Notes under the pieces: generated by a model
What the model was told of the DNA's origin: nothing
What the model saw: only the letters and a program-made list of their open reading frames with translations
The model's database searches: none
Shown: positions 56,194 through 64,000 of the stretch, piece after piece
Layout of the letters: every line of letters starts with the position of its first letter
How positions within the stretch are numbered: position 1 is the first letter of the stretch
Assembly: GCF_013359815.1 (NCBI RefSeq)
Contig: NZ_JABMCF010000040.1
Span: 372,001 to 436,000 of the forward strand
DNA: 64,000 bases
Source of the DNA: Curtobacterium flaccumfaciens
Lineage (GTDB): Bacteria; Actinomycetota; Actinomycetes; Actinomycetales; Microbacteriaceae
Direction: 5' to 3'
Position numbers and translations under genes: made by a program

Positions 56194-57417
56194 ATGTCCC
56201 GATCCGCGCGACCCGCCGAGGACGTCGTCCAGGAGACCGCTCGATCGGCCGGGTTCATCGCACTCGGCGCCGGTCTGGCAGCTGCCGCGGTGGGGACGGC
56301 CGTCATCGGCGGCTTCGTCGCCGCCGTCGCCCGTGCCGTCGTCACCCCCGACCGCAAGCGCAACGAACGCGTCCCGATCCACGCCGTCGACCCCGTCCGG
56401 AAGACCGTCACGATCGAGCGCACCGCCGACACCGAGCTGCAGGGCCGCTACTCGCTCTGGTTCGGCGGCGGCACCGGCCACATGCGCGTCGGCGAGGTCC
56501 TCGGCACGACCGACACCACCGTCACGCGCCGCATCATCGCGATCGACGCCGGCGACCCCACCGCCGCCCGTCGCGGTCGCTGGGGTGGCTGGTTCTACCT
56601 GACCCCGGGCGAGCTCGACGTGCCCGTCGAGGACGTCGACATCCCCACCTCGAACGGCCCGGCTCCCGCGTGGGTCGTCCGCGCCGACGACCCGGCAGCG
56701 CCCTGGGCCGTTCTCGTGCACGGCCGTGGCGTCACGCGTGCCGAGACGATCCGCGCCGTCCCCGTCTTCCGCGCCGCCGGGTACTCGGTCGTGCTCGCCT
56801 CGTGGCGGAACGACGGTGTCGCCCCGCCGAGCGTCGACGGCCGCTACGGCCTCGGCAGCACCGAGTGGGAGGACGTCGATTCCGTCCTCCGCTGGCTCAC
56901 CGCGCAGGACGCTCAGAGCGTCGTGCTCATGGGCTGGTCGATGGGCGGCGCCGTCGTGCTGCAGACCCTGCTCCGCTCGCGCTTCGCCGGCCTGGTCGAC
57001 GGGGTGGTGCTGGAGTCCCCGGTCGTCGACTGGCACGCCGTCCTGAAGTCGCAGAGCCAGCTCCTGCGTCTGCCGCGTCCGGTCCGCAAGGTCGCGCAGC
57101 GGCTGCTCCGCACGCCCGTGCTGTACCGGCTCGCCGGGCTCCAGGCTCCTGTGGACCTGCGCGAGCTCGACATGGTCACGCGCTCCGACGAGCTCACGGT
57201 GCCGATCCTGCTGCTGCACAGCGACGACGACGGGTTCGTGCCGTCCTCGGCCTCGCACGACCTGGCCCGCGCACGGCCCGACCTGGTCCGGCTCGAGATC
57301 CAGACCACGGCCCGGCACACCAAGCTCTGGAACCACGACGCCGACTGGTTCGACGCCCGGATCCTCGCGTGGCTGACCGAGGTGGTCCAGCGGCGCGGGG
57401 CGGCCAGCGCGCGGTAG
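56194..57417 (+). CDS. Alpha/beta hydrolase (prolyl oligopeptidase/S9-like) with N-terminal membrane helix
   Basis: 407 residues. A hydrophobic N-terminal segment (about 15-48, FIALGAGLAAAAVGTAVIGG) is followed by a linker domain and a C-terminal alpha/beta hydrolase domain. The nucleophile is in VVLMGWSMGGAVVLQTLLRS (GWSMGG), the acid in LLHSDDDGFVPSSAS, and the His in TTARHTKLWNHD. It is similar to actinobacterial 'prolyl oligopeptidase family' hydrolases of unknown substrate. ATG 56194 rather than 56173, because the latter lies upstream of the -10 box. Confidence 0.85.
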   Translation: MSRSARPAEDVVQETARSAGFIALGAGLAAAAVGTAVIGGFVAAVARAVVTPDRKRNERVPIHAVDPVRKTVTIERTADTELQGRYSLWFGGGTGHMRVGEVLGTTDTTVTRRIIAIDAGDPTAARRGRWGGWFYLTPGELDVPVEDVDIPTSNGPAPAWVVRADDPAAPWAVLVHGRGVTRAETIRAVPVFRAAGYSVVLASWRNDGVAPPSVDGRYGLGSTEWEDVDSVLRWLTAQDAQSVVLMGWSMGGAVVLQTLLRSRFAGLVDGVVLESPVVDWHAVLKSQSQLLRLPRPVRKVAQRLLRTPVLYRLAGLQAPVDLRELDMVTRSDELTVPILLLHSDDDGFVPSSASHDLARARPDLVRLEIQTTARHTKLWNHDADWFDARILAWLTEVVQRRGAASAR

Positions 57418-57431
57418 ACGCGACCGAAGGG

Positions 57432-57475
57432 CGGACGGGAGGCGCGGTGCCAGCGGGCACCGCGCCTCCCGTCCG
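57432..57475. repeat. GGAGGC-family palindrome, copy 8 (perfect)
   Basis: 20-base arms CGGACGGGAGGCGCGGTGCC (57432-57451) and complement (57456-57475) around AGCG, between convergent stops at 57417 and 57490. Confidence 0.8.
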
Positions 57476-57489
57476 TCAACGGGTCGCGT

Positions 57490-57948
57490 CTACGCGACCG
57501 CCGCCTGCACCTGACGCTGCACGCGGCCGAGCATGCCCACCATGCCGCGGATCCGCAGCGGGCTGACCGCCTCGGACAGGCCGATGGTCAGCGGGTAGTC
57601 CGTCGGGACGGCGAGCACCTTCTCGACGGTCAGGCCGGACAGGCCCTGCGCCAGGATCGAGGCGAAGCCGCGGGTGGTCGGCGCCTCGCGCGGGGCGGTG
57701 GCGTGCATCCGGACCACGTCCGGGGCGTCGCCGTCCTCGCCCACCGTCACGGTGATGAAGACGGGGGACTGGCACTCCTCGACGCGTTCGAGCTCGTCCT
57801 CGTGCCCCTGCAGGCGTTCGGGTAGCGCAGGCAGCTCGTTCGAGAACTCGAGCAGGAGCTGCAGGCGGTCCTTCTGGCCCAGGGCGAGGAAGTCGTCGCG
57901 GATCTCGGCGAGGGTGGCGGGGAGTGGTGCGTCGGTGCTGTCGTTCAT
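57490..57948 (-). CDS. SufE-family cysteine desulfurase acceptor
   Basis: A 152-residue SufE protein. The sulfur-accepting Cys is in [17 protein letters not shown]; the C-terminal part has [20 protein letters not shown] and [19 protein letters not shown]. SufE normally takes persulfide from SufS for Fe-S cluster assembly. Here it is translationally coupled (ATGA) to a rhodanese-type sulfurtransferase, a pairing seen in actinobacteria that suggests a sulfur relay between the two. No suf operon in the window. Confidence 0.9.
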   Translation of the reverse strand: MNDSTDAPLPATLAEIRDDFLALGQKDRLQLLLEFSNELPALPERLQGHEDELERVEECQSPVFITVTVGEDGDAPDVVRMHATAPREAPTTRGFASILAQGLSGLTVEKVLAVPTDYPLTIGLSEAVSPLRIRGMVGMLGRVQRQVQAAVA

Positions 57949-58856
57949 CGGTTCGGAACAGTACCCGGCTCGGATCCCTGCACGATGGGGACGCGGACGG
58001 CGCTGCCCCACTCGGTCCAGGAGCCGTCGTAGTTGCGGACGTTGTCGTAGCCGAGCAGGTGCTGCAGGACGAACCAGGTGTGGCTCGAGCGCTCACCGAT
58101 GCGGCAGTAGGCGATGACCTCGACGGCGTCACCGATGCCGGCGCCGTCACGGTAGACGGCGTCGAGCTCCTCGCGCGACTTGAAGGTGCCGTCGGGAGCG
58201 GCGGCCGTCGCCCAGGGGATGTTCACGGCGGTGGGGACGTGGCCGCCGCGCAGCGCGCCCTCCTCCGGGTAGTCGGGCGCGGTCGTGCGCTCCCCGCTGT
58301 ACTCCGGGGCGCTGCGGACGTCGATGAGCGGCTTGCCGAGGTGCGCGAGGACGTCGTCCTTGAAGGCTCGGACGGGCTCGTCGTGCCGCTCGACGACGGG
58401 GTACTCGACGGGCGTGGTCGCGGTCTCGTCGGTGGTCAGGGCGCGGTCCTCGGCGATCCACTTGCCGCGACCGCCGTCGAGCAGGCGGACGTCCTCGTGG
58501 CCGAACAGGGTGAACACCCAGAGGGCGTACGCGGCCCACCAGTTGTTCTTGTCGCCGTAGATCACGACGGTGGTGTCGCGGCCGATGCCCTTGCCGCCGA
58601 GGAGCTCGGCGAACGCGGCGCCGTCGATGTAGTCGCGCTGCACCGGGTCGTTGAGGTCGGTGTGCCAGTCGATCTTCACGGCGCCCGGGATGTGTCCCGT
58701 CTCGTAGAGCAGGACGTCCTCGTCGGACTCGACGACCACCAGGTCGGGCGCGCCGGCCCCGGCGTCGAGTTGCTCCTGCAGCCACTCGGTGGAGACGAGG
58801 CGCTCCGGGTGCGCGTAGGCGGCGAACTTCTCGGACGGGTCGACCGGTGCGGTCAT
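57945..58856 (-). CDS. Two-domain rhodanese, thiosulfate/3-mercaptopyruvate sulfurtransferase
   Basis: 303 residues with two rhodanese domains. The first (about 15-140) is inactive. The second (about 165-295) holds the persulfide Cys in [20 protein letters not shown] (CRIGERS loop). It transfers sulfane sulfur from thiosulfate or mercaptopyruvate; the six-residue loop CRIGERS resembles thiosulfate-type enzymes (CysA/SseA of mycobacteria). GGAGGT lies 7 bases before ATG 58856. It is the first gene of an operon with the SufE gene. Confidence 0.92.
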   Translation of the reverse strand: MTAPVDPSEKFAAYAHPERLVSTEWLQEQLDAGAGAPDLVVVESDEDVLLYETGHIPGAVKIDWHTDLNDPVQRDYIDGAAFAELLGGKGIGRDTTVVIYGDKNNWWAAYALWVFTLFGHEDVRLLDGGRGKWIAEDRALTTDETATTPVEYPVVERHDEPVRAFKDDVLAHLGKPLIDVRSAPEYSGERTTAPDYPEEGALRGGHVPTAVNIPWATAAAPDGTFKSREELDAVYRDGAGIGDAVEVIAYCRIGERSSHTWFVLQHLLGYDNVRNYDGSWTEWGSAVRVPIVQGSEPGTVPNR

Positions 58857-58881
58857 CGGGGGTACCTCCAGGGGTGCGGGG

Positions 58882-58913
58882 GAGCGTGGTGCGGGGCGAG
58901 CGTGGTGCGGGGC
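58882..58913. repeat. Two tandem 16-base units
   Basis: GAGCGTGGTGCGGGGC occurs twice head to tail, upstream of the sulfurtransferase start and between divergent genes. Confidence 0.6.
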
Positions 58914-59051
58914 GGGCTTGGTGCCCGGGTGCGTGCTGCCGGTGCCGGACTAGGATCGGGCGTCGGTGCCTGTGGGCAACGGTACGCGGACGTACCGTGC
59001 TCCTGACGCAACGTGACACCCCACGACATGCTTCCCGGAAGGGTTCCCCGA

Positions 59052-60050
59052 TTGCCCGCTCACCTCGTCGACCGTGATCCCCAGGTGACGCCGCAGCAGA
59101 TGGCTGCGGCGCTCGTGCCCCCGCCGCAGTTCACGGACGCGTCGTTCGACTCGTACCGGCCGGACCCGGACTACGACTCGCAGGCCTCGGTCCGCGATGC
59201 CGTCGCCGCGTTCGTGGCCGCCGGTCCGACCGAAGCCCCGCGGCGCGGGCTGTTCGGGCGTCGGAAGCAGGCGGCGGAACCCGCGGCGAAGTCCGGCGTG
59301 TACCTGGACGGCGGGTTCGGTGTCGGCAAGACCCACCTGCTCGCAGCCGCCTACCACGCGGCCACCGGCCGGAAGACGTTCGGCACCTTCATCGAGTACA
59401 CCGCGCTCGTGGGCGCCCTGGGGTTCCAGGGGACCGTCGACCTGCTCCGCGGCACCGCACTGGTGTGCATCGACGAGTTCGAGCTCGACGACCCGGGCGA
59501 CACGATGGTGATGACCCGGCTCATCAAGGAACTGACCGAGACCGGCACCCGCTTCGCCGCGACGTCGAACACGCCCCCTGGCGCGCTGGGTGAGGGACGC
59601 TTCGCCGCGCAGGACTTCCTGCGCGAGATCCAGGCGATGTCGGACCGGTTCGACACCATGCGCATCGACGGCCTCGACTACCGCCGACGTGCCGTGGACG
59701 AGTCGGCGCAGGTCGTGTCCGACGTGCCCGCCGCGCTGCCGTCCGGCTCCGTGACGCTCGACGACTTCGGCGCGGTGGTCGCGCACCTGGGTTCCGTGCA
59801 CCCGTCGAAGTACGTCGCGCTGGTCGAGGACCTCGACGCCGTCGGGCTCACCGACGTCCGGGCCTTCACCGACCAGACCGACGCGCTGCGCTGGGTCGCC
59901 CTGGTGGACCGGCTGTACGACGCGCAGGTGCGCATCGTCGCCTCGGGCACCCCGCTCGACCAGGTGTACCCCGACGTGATGCTCGAGGGCGGGTACCGCA
60001 AGAAGTACCTGCGCGCGGCGTCCCGCGTGGTGGCGCTCACCCGCGCCTGA
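59052..60050 (+). CDS. zapE: Cell division protein ZapE (AFG1-like ATPase)
   Basis: A 332-residue P-loop ATPase. Walker A is VYLDGGFGVGKTHLLAAAYH, Walker B LVCIDEFELDDPGDTMVMTR, sensor region FAATSNTPPGALGEG, then FLREIQAMSDRFDTMRIDGL and a C-terminal RIVASGTPLDQVYP. ZapE interacts with FtsZ in E. coli; eukaryotic AFG1 acts in mitochondrial protein quality control. TTG 59052 was chosen because GGAAGGG lies 8 bases upstream; ATG 59028 and GTG 59013 lack a site. Confidence 0.9.
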   Translation: MPAHLVDRDPQVTPQQMAAALVPPPQFTDASFDSYRPDPDYDSQASVRDAVAAFVAAGPTEAPRRGLFGRRKQAAEPAAKSGVYLDGGFGVGKTHLLAAAYHAATGRKTFGTFIEYTALVGALGFQGTVDLLRGTALVCIDEFELDDPGDTMVMTRLIKELTETGTRFAATSNTPPGALGEGRFAAQDFLREIQAMSDRFDTMRIDGLDYRRRAVDESAQVVSDVPAALPSGSVTLDDFGAVVAHLGSVHPSKYVALVEDLDAVGLTDVRAFTDQTDALRWVALVDRLYDAQVRIVASGTPLDQVYPDVMLEGGYRKKYLRAASRVVALTRA

Positions 60051-60122
60051 GCGTCGCTCGCCGTCAGACCGATCTGTCCACGGCGGTCTCCTGCCCCTCG
60101 CGCAGGGGACATCGGGCCGCTG

Positions 60123-60169
60123 GAAACACGACGTTTACAAACGGCGCGGTCGCGTTACATCCGCGAAAC
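60123..60169 (+). promoter_or_regulatory. GlnR-like half-sites upstream of amt
   Basis: GTTAC-N6-GAAAC (60154-60169) matches one GlnR box exactly. A second pair GAAAC-N6-TTTAC (60123-60138) lies upstream. Less complete than the glnA operator, but the target gene (ammonium transporter) fits. Confidence 0.6.
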
Positions 60170-60260
60170 AGTTCGTGCTCCCTCGTGAAACCTCGCCTCG
60201 CCAGACTCTGTGACACCCGAGGCGGTCCAAGAGCCGCTCGTGCAATCGAGAGGTGAGCAG

Positions 60261-61535
60261 ATGCTTGATCAGGGCAACACGACGTTCGTGTTGGTGATGG
60301 CTGCGCTGGTGTTGTTCATGACACCCGGCCTGGCCTTCTTCTACGGCGGCTTGGTGAAGGCCAAGTCCGTCATCTCCATGATGATGATGTCGTTCGGTGC
60401 GATCGCGCTCGTGAGCGTGCTCTGGGTGGTCTACGGCTACGCGATCGCCTTCGCCAACCACGGCGACGGCACGGCGGTCTCCGGTGTGGTCGGGTTCTTC
60501 AGCATCGACTGGAACCAGATCGGTCTCGGCCAGGCCTTCGAGGAAGCGCAGTCCTCGAACATCCAGGCGGCGTACCCGTCGATGGCCTTCGTCGGGTTCC
60601 AGGCGACGTTCGCGATCATCACCGTCGCGCTCATCTCCGGCGCCATCGCCGACCGCGCCAAGTTCGGCGCGTGGATGGTCTTCGCCGGCGTCTGGGTCAC
60701 GGTCGTCTACTTCCCGGTCGCCTCGTGGGTCTTCAACCTGACCTCGGGCTGGGCCGCCACGTGGGGCGTCATCGACTTCGCCGGTGGCACCGCGGTGCAC
60801 ATCAACGCCGGTGCAGCGGGTCTCGCCCTGGCGATCGTGCTCGGCAAGCGCGTCGGCTTCGCCAAGGGCGCGCACAAGCCGCACAACCCGCCCTTCGTCC
60901 TGCTCGGTGCCGCCATCCTGTGGTTCGGCTGGTTCGGCTTCAACGCCGGCTCCGAGGGCGCTGCTGACGGCATCGCCGCGATCGCCTGGGTGAACACCCT
61001 CGCCGCCCCGGCCGCCGCCATCCTCGGCTGGCTGCTCATCGAGAAGCTCAAGGACGGCAAGGCCACCTCCGTCGGTGCCGCATCGGGTGCCGTCACCGGC
61101 CTCGTCGCGATCACCCCGGCCTGTGCCGCGCTGACCCCGGGCTGGGGCATCCTGCTCGGCTTCCTCGCCGGCATCGTCTGCTGCTTCGCGATCGACTGGA
61201 AGTACCGCCTGGGCTTCGACGACTCGCTCGACGTGGTCGGCGTCCACCTGGTCGGCGGCATCTTCGGCACGCTGTTCCTCGGCTTCTTCGCCAACGACAC
61301 CGGCCTGATCTACTCCGGCTCGTTCGAGCAGCTCGGCAAGCAGGCGGCCGCAGCGGGCGCCGTCGGCGCGTACTCGTTCGTCCTGGCCTTCGTCATCGGC
61401 TGGATCATCGAGAAGACGATGGGCTTCCGCGTCAAGACCGAGGACGAGGTCGCGGGCATCGACACCGCGGTCCACGGCGAAGAGGGCTACGTCCTCTACG
61501 AGCAGACCGACGACAGCCCGGTCAGCGTCCGCTAG
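60261..61535 (+). CDS. amt: Ammonium transporter
   Basis: A 424-residue Amt/MEP channel with eleven TM helices and no signal peptide. Diagnostic parts: LVLFMTPGLAFFYGGLVKAK, FVGFQATFAIITVALISGAI, DFAGGTAVHINAGAAGLALA (first pore His), and DVVGVHLVGGIFGTLFLGFF (second pore His). It ends with a short cytoplasmic tail, VLYEQTDDSPVSVR. GAGAGGTGAG precedes ATG 60261. GlnR-like half-sites upstream suggest induction under nitrogen limitation. No glnK follows; a terminator does. Confidence 0.96.
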   Translation: MLDQGNTTFVLVMAALVLFMTPGLAFFYGGLVKAKSVISMMMMSFGAIALVSVLWVVYGYAIAFANHGDGTAVSGVVGFFSIDWNQIGLGQAFEEAQSSNIQAAYPSMAFVGFQATFAIITVALISGAIADRAKFGAWMVFAGVWVTVVYFPVASWVFNLTSGWAATWGVIDFAGGTAVHINAGAAGLALAIVLGKRVGFAKGAHKPHNPPFVLLGAAILWFGWFGFNAGSEGAADGIAAIAWVNTLAAPAAAILGWLLIEKLKDGKATSVGAASGAVTGLVAITPACAALTPGWGILLGFLAGIVCCFAIDWKYRLGFDDSLDVVGVHLVGGIFGTLFLGFFANDTGLIYSGSFEQLGKQAAAAGAVGAYSFVLAFVIGWIIEKTMGFRVKTEDEVAGIDTAVHGEEGYVLYEQTDDSPVSVR

Positions 61536-61553
61536 TCACCAGGCACCACCCGC

Positions 61554-61599
61554 ACGACGACGGGCCCCGCGCACACAGCAGCGCGGGGCCCGTCGTCGT
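61554..61599 (+). terminator. amt terminator
   Basis: Perfect 19-base arms ACGACGACGGGCCCCGCGC with an 8-base loop, 18 bases after the stop, then TT. Confidence 0.8.
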
Positions 61600-61633
61600 T
61601 CCGTTGGTCGCGTTCTCGACGTGACCACGGCCG

Positions 61634-61670
61634 GGAGGCGCGGTGCGGGTCCGACCCGCACCGCGCCTCC
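61634..61670. repeat. GGAGGC-family palindrome, copy 9
   Basis: 17-base perfect arms GGAGGCGCGGTGCGGGT (61634-61650) and complement (61654-61670), 3-base loop, between convergent amt and the aldo/keto reductase gene. Confidence 0.8.
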
Positions 61671-61695
61671 AGGCAGATGGTCGCGTCAGCGACCC

Positions 61696-61776
61696 GTTGG
61701 TTCCGTTGGTTCCGGTGGTTCCGGTGGTTCCGTTGGTTCCGTTGGTTCCGTTGGTTCCGTTGGTTCCGCCGGTTCC
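61696..61776. repeat. Nine tandem 9-base units
   Basis: GTTGGTTCC-type units: two GTTGGTTCC, two GGTGGTTCC, four GTTGGTTCC, one GCCGGTTCC. The array ends one base before the stop codon of the aldo/keto reductase gene. Confidence 0.85.
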
Positions 61777-61777
61777 G

Positions 61778-62749
61778 TCACCAGGCGTAGTCCTCCGGCG
61801 AGGTCTCGTGCCCCGGGAAGATCTCGTCAAGACGGTCCAGCGCACGCTGGTCGAGGCGGATGTCGACGGCACGGACCGCGGACTCCCACTGCTCCATCGT
61901 GCGGGGGCCGGTGATCGGCGCCGTGACGCCGGGCTGGTGCAGCAGCCAGGCGAGGGCCAGCTCGCCGGGCGTGTGGCCGAGCTCCTTCGCGAACGACTCG
62001 TACGACTGCAGCTGCTCGCGGTGCGCGTCGACGTACTCGGCGCTGCGGCCGGAGAGCCGACGGGAGCCGTTCTCGGTCTTCTCGATGACGCCGCCGAGCA
62101 GGCCGCCCTGCAGCGGCGACCAGGGGATCACGCCGAGGCCGTACGCGCGGGCGGCGGGCAGGACCTCGCGCTCGACGTCGCGGACCACGAGGTTGTAGAT
62201 CGACTGCTCGCTGACCAGGCCGAAGGTGTTCCGGCGCTTCGCTGCCTCCTGCGCCTGGGCGATGTGCCACCCGGCGAAGTTCGACGAGCCGACGTACAGG
62301 ACCTTGCCCTGCTGCACGGCGACGTCGATCGCCTGCCAGATCTCGTCCCACGGCGTCGCACGGTCGACGTGGTGGAACTGGTACAGGTCGATGTGGTCGG
62401 TCTGCAGCCGCTGCAGGCTCGCGTCGAGCGACTGCCGGATGTTCAGGGCGCTGAGCTTGCCGCCGTTCGGCCAGTCGGTCATCTCGCCGTAGACCTTCGT
62501 GGCGAGGACCGTCTTCTCGCGGCGACCGCCACCCTTGGCGAACCACCGTCCGATGATCTCCTCGGTGGCGCCCTTGCCCACCGAGCCGCCGTAGCCGTTG
62601 GCGGTGTCGAAGAAGTTGACGCCGAGCTCGTGGGCCCGGTCCATGATCGCGTGCGAGTCGTCCTCGCTGGTCTCCGGGCCGAAGTTCATCGTGCCGAGCA
62701 CGGCGCGGGAGACGGACAGACCGGTGCGACCGAGGTGTGTGTACTCCAT
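61778..62749 (-). CDS. Aldo/keto reductase
   Basis: A 323-residue NADPH-dependent oxidoreductase with a TIM barrel. MEYTHLGRTGLSVSRAVLGT at the start, the catalytic Asp/Tyr in NFFDTANGYGG, Lys in VLATKVYGEMTD, His in LYQFHHVDRATPWDE, and the cofactor region VIPWSPLQGGLLGG. It resembles the AKR11/12-like general stress reductases; substrate unknown. ATG 62749 has TAGACC 6 bases upstream (leaderless, slightly off consensus). Confidence 0.92.
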   Translation of the reverse strand: MEYTHLGRTGLSVSRAVLGTMNFGPETSEDDSHAIMDRAHELGVNFFDTANGYGGSVGKGATEEIIGRWFAKGGGRREKTVLATKVYGEMTDWPNGGKLSALNIRQSLDASLQRLQTDHIDLYQFHHVDRATPWDEIWQAIDVAVQQGKVLYVGSSNFAGWHIAQAQEAAKRRNTFGLVSEQSIYNLVVRDVEREVLPAARAYGLGVIPWSPLQGGLLGGVIEKTENGSRRLSGRSAEYVDAHREQLQSYESFAKELGHTPGELALAWLLHQPGVTAPITGPRTMEQWESAVRAVDIRLDQRALDRLDEIFPGHETSPEDYAW

Positions 62750-62755
62750 GAGACG

Positions 62756-62761
62756 GGTCTA
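62756..62761 (-). promoter_or_regulatory. -10-like box of the aldo/keto reductase gene
   Basis: TAGACC on the minus strand, 6 bases, then ATG 62749; the last base deviates from TANNNT. Confidence 0.45.
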
Positions 62762-62882
62762 CTCGTGACGCGCTGGGGGCGCCAGGCCCTGGGAGTACCG
62801 GCCGGTGCTTGACGCCGGTCGGGGCTTGGCGCTCGTTGTGCTGGTCGGAGTAGTCAGGGTGGACCACTCGAGAGGAGCAGCC

Positions 62883-63290
62883 ATGCCAGCCAAGGACGAG
62901 ATCCCCAGCACCCTGCAGCGGTCCCCGGAGCACGCGCAGGAGATCTTCGAGAAGACACTGGACTCGGCGAACGAGACGTACGGCCCGGGCGAGCGCGCGC
63001 ACCGAACCGCGTTCGCCGCCGTGAAGCACGAGTACGAGAAGGTCGGCGACCACTGGGAGGAGAAGGAGTCCTCCGGGCCGTCCGACTCCGGTGCCGCCGG
63101 TCCGCGTGGTGCTGGCTCGGGCTCATCCGGGAAGACCGAGGGCGGTGTCGACGCGAACGCCTCGAAGACGCACCTGATGGACGTCGCGAAGCGGCTCGAC
63201 GTCAGCGGCCGCTCGAAGATGACGAAGGACGAGCTGGTCGAGGCGATCGGCAAGGCGAACAACCGCGCGACCGCTGCCGCGCGGAAGTGA
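62883..63290 (+). CDS. ChaB-family protein with C-terminal SAP/Rho-N-like helix pair
   Basis: 135 residues. The N-terminal ChaB domain (about 1-62) includes PAKDEIPSTLQRSPEHAQEI and RAHRTAFAAVKHEYEKVGDH. A Gly/Ser linker follows (about 65-92). The C-terminal THLMDVAKRLDVSGRSKMTK and DELVEAIGKANNR resemble a SAP or Rho N-terminal helix-extended-helix, usually nucleic acid binding. ChaB was once linked to cation transport regulation, but direct function is unclear. GAGAGGAG precedes ATG 62883. Confidence 0.85.
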   Translation: MPAKDEIPSTLQRSPEHAQEIFEKTLDSANETYGPGERAHRTAFAAVKHEYEKVGDHWEEKESSGPSDSGAAGPRGAGSGSSGKTEGGVDANASKTHLMDVAKRLDVSGRSKMTKDELVEAIGKANNRATAAARK

Positions 63291-63349
63291 CCATGGGTGA
63301 GTGGGTGCCGTGCATGCCCCGCTCGGCATGCGGCGGTGGGGTGAGGGGG

Positions 63350-63355
63350 TAACGT
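63350..63355 (+). promoter_or_regulatory. -10 box of leaderless fabH-like gene
   Basis: TAACGT, 7 bases, then ATG 63363. Confidence 0.6.
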
Positions 63356-63362
63356 GCCGACG

Positions 63363-64000
63363 ATGAACATCCCAGCACTCCGCGGCAGCCGGATCCTCGG
63401 GTTCGGACACCACCAGCCCGAACGCGTCCTGACCAACGACGAGCTCTCGACGATGGTCGACACGAACGACGAGTGGATCCGCACTCGCACCGGGATCCAG
63501 ACGCGTCGGATCGCCGGTCCAGACGACACCGTCACGTCGATGGCCATCGAGGCCGGACGCCGTGCCCTCGCCGACGCCGGGGTGTCGCCCTCGGCCGTCG
63601 GACTCGTCATCGTCGCCTCCACCACCCATCAGGACCGCGCCCCGTACACGGCAGGCCGCGTCGCCGCCGCACTGGGCATGACGAACGGCCCGGCGCCGAT
63701 CGACATCAACACCGCGTGCAGCGGGTTCGAGTACGCGCTCGGGCTCGCCGACCAGTCCATCCGCACCGGTTCGGCCGACGTCGCGCTCGTCATCGGGTCC
63801 GAGGTGCTGTCCGGCATCGCCGACTGGACCGACCGGTCGACGTGCGTGCTCGTCGGTGACGGGGCCGGTGCCGCCGTGCTCGGGGTCGCCGAGACGCCCG
63901 AGATCGGCCCGGTGTCGTGGGGGAGCGTGCCGCACCTGCTCGACGCCGTGCGTGTCGAAGGGTCGCCGGGGCGCTTCAACCAGGAGGGCCGCTCGATCTA
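63363..64000 (+). CDS. fabH: Beta-ketoacyl-ACP synthase III (3' truncated)
   Basis: The first 212 residues of a KAS III. TNDEWIRTRTGIQTRRIA is the family N-terminal signature, and the catalytic Cys119 sits in DINTACSGFEYALGLADQ. LVIGSEVLSG and LVGDGAGAAVLG follow. The catalytic His and Asn lie beyond the window. It starts fatty-acid synthesis by condensing an acyl-CoA starter with malonyl-ACP; branched starters are usual in this family, matching anteiso lipids of Microbacteriaceae (inference). The frame is open to the last base. Confidence 0.92.
   Translation, partial: MNIPALRGSRILGFGHHQPERVLTNDELSTMVDTNDEWIRTRTGIQTRRIAGPDDTVTSMAIEAGRRALADAGVSPSAVGLVIVASTTHQDRAPYTAGRVAAALGMTNGPAPIDINTACSGFEYALGLADQSIRTGSADVALVIGSEVLSGIADWTDRSTCVLVGDGAGAAVLGVAETPEIGPVSWGSVPHLLDAVRVEGSPGRFNQEGRSI

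Noticed and set aside
61696..61776. Possible CRISPR array
   Set aside because: Units are 9 bases, contiguous, without spacers; a simple tandem repeat. No cas genes in the window.

Overview
The window is high-GC, densely packed DNA of an actinobacterium. The conserved neighbourhoods (sepH, DUF4193, DUF3093, dut, DUF3710, DUF3159; RNase D with DUF3000; sigA with murT/gatD; topoisomerase IV; polyphosphate glucokinase; two glutamine synthetases with glnE) and the protein sequences point to the family Microbacteriaceae, with Curtobacterium as my best guess. This is inference from gene content, not a phylogeny. Codon use looks even throughout. I see no prophage, insertion sequence, CRISPR array, tRNA or rRNA.

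Layout. 1-6606: an MFS exporter cut by the window edge, an anti-sigma/antagonist pair, an AraC regulator, a small hydrolase, an unknown Ala/Pro-rich protein, and a Nif3-like protein with a coiled-coil partner. 6607-7535: a duplicated hairpin block and the RNase P RNA (minus strand). 7535-14004: polyphosphate glucokinase, methionine aminopeptidase, a second glutamine synthetase and glnE. 14005-19190: a three-gene exopolysaccharide operon (membrane GT2 synthase, membrane-anchored GH26-like hydrolase, UDP-glucose dehydrogenase). 19640-30734: glnA with a clear GlnR-type operator, RDD and DUF4191 proteins, a kinase-like protein, the E2 and E3 subunits of a 2-oxoacid dehydrogenase, leucyl aminopeptidase, PAC2 protein and an MFS transporter. 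30928-34223: principal sigma factor and a MurT/GatD-like pair. 34352-41362: a secreted wall-binding protein, a zinc-ribbon protein, topoisomerase IV (parE and parC, convergent) and a phosphodiesterase. 41393-48611: sepH, DUF4193, DUF3093, dut, DUF3710, DUF3159, aconitase. 48762-64000: dxs, fatty-acid oxidation fadB/fadA, rnd/DUF3000, a hydrolase, SufE/rhodanese, ZapE, ammonium transporter with GlnR-like half-sites, aldo/keto reductase, ChaB and the start of fabH.

Most unusual points. (1) The GatD-like protein has lost both the catalytic Cys and His of its amidotransferase site, and its MurT-like partner has lost the four-Cys zinc ribbon; neither protein contains a single cysteine. In an organism with group B peptidoglycan, whose cross-bridge leaves from the same D-Glu alpha-carboxyl that MurT/GatD normally amidates, this suggests a repurposed, cross-bridge-forming MurT ligase. 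(2) Intergenic regions, mostly where genes converge, are filled with several families of long near-perfect palindromes, above all a GGAGGC(C/G)CGGTGCC family present in about ten copies. (3) About seventeen genes carry a TANNNT-like box exactly 6-7 bases before the start codon, so they are probably transcribed as leaderless mRNAs; one divergent pair shares overlapping -10 boxes.
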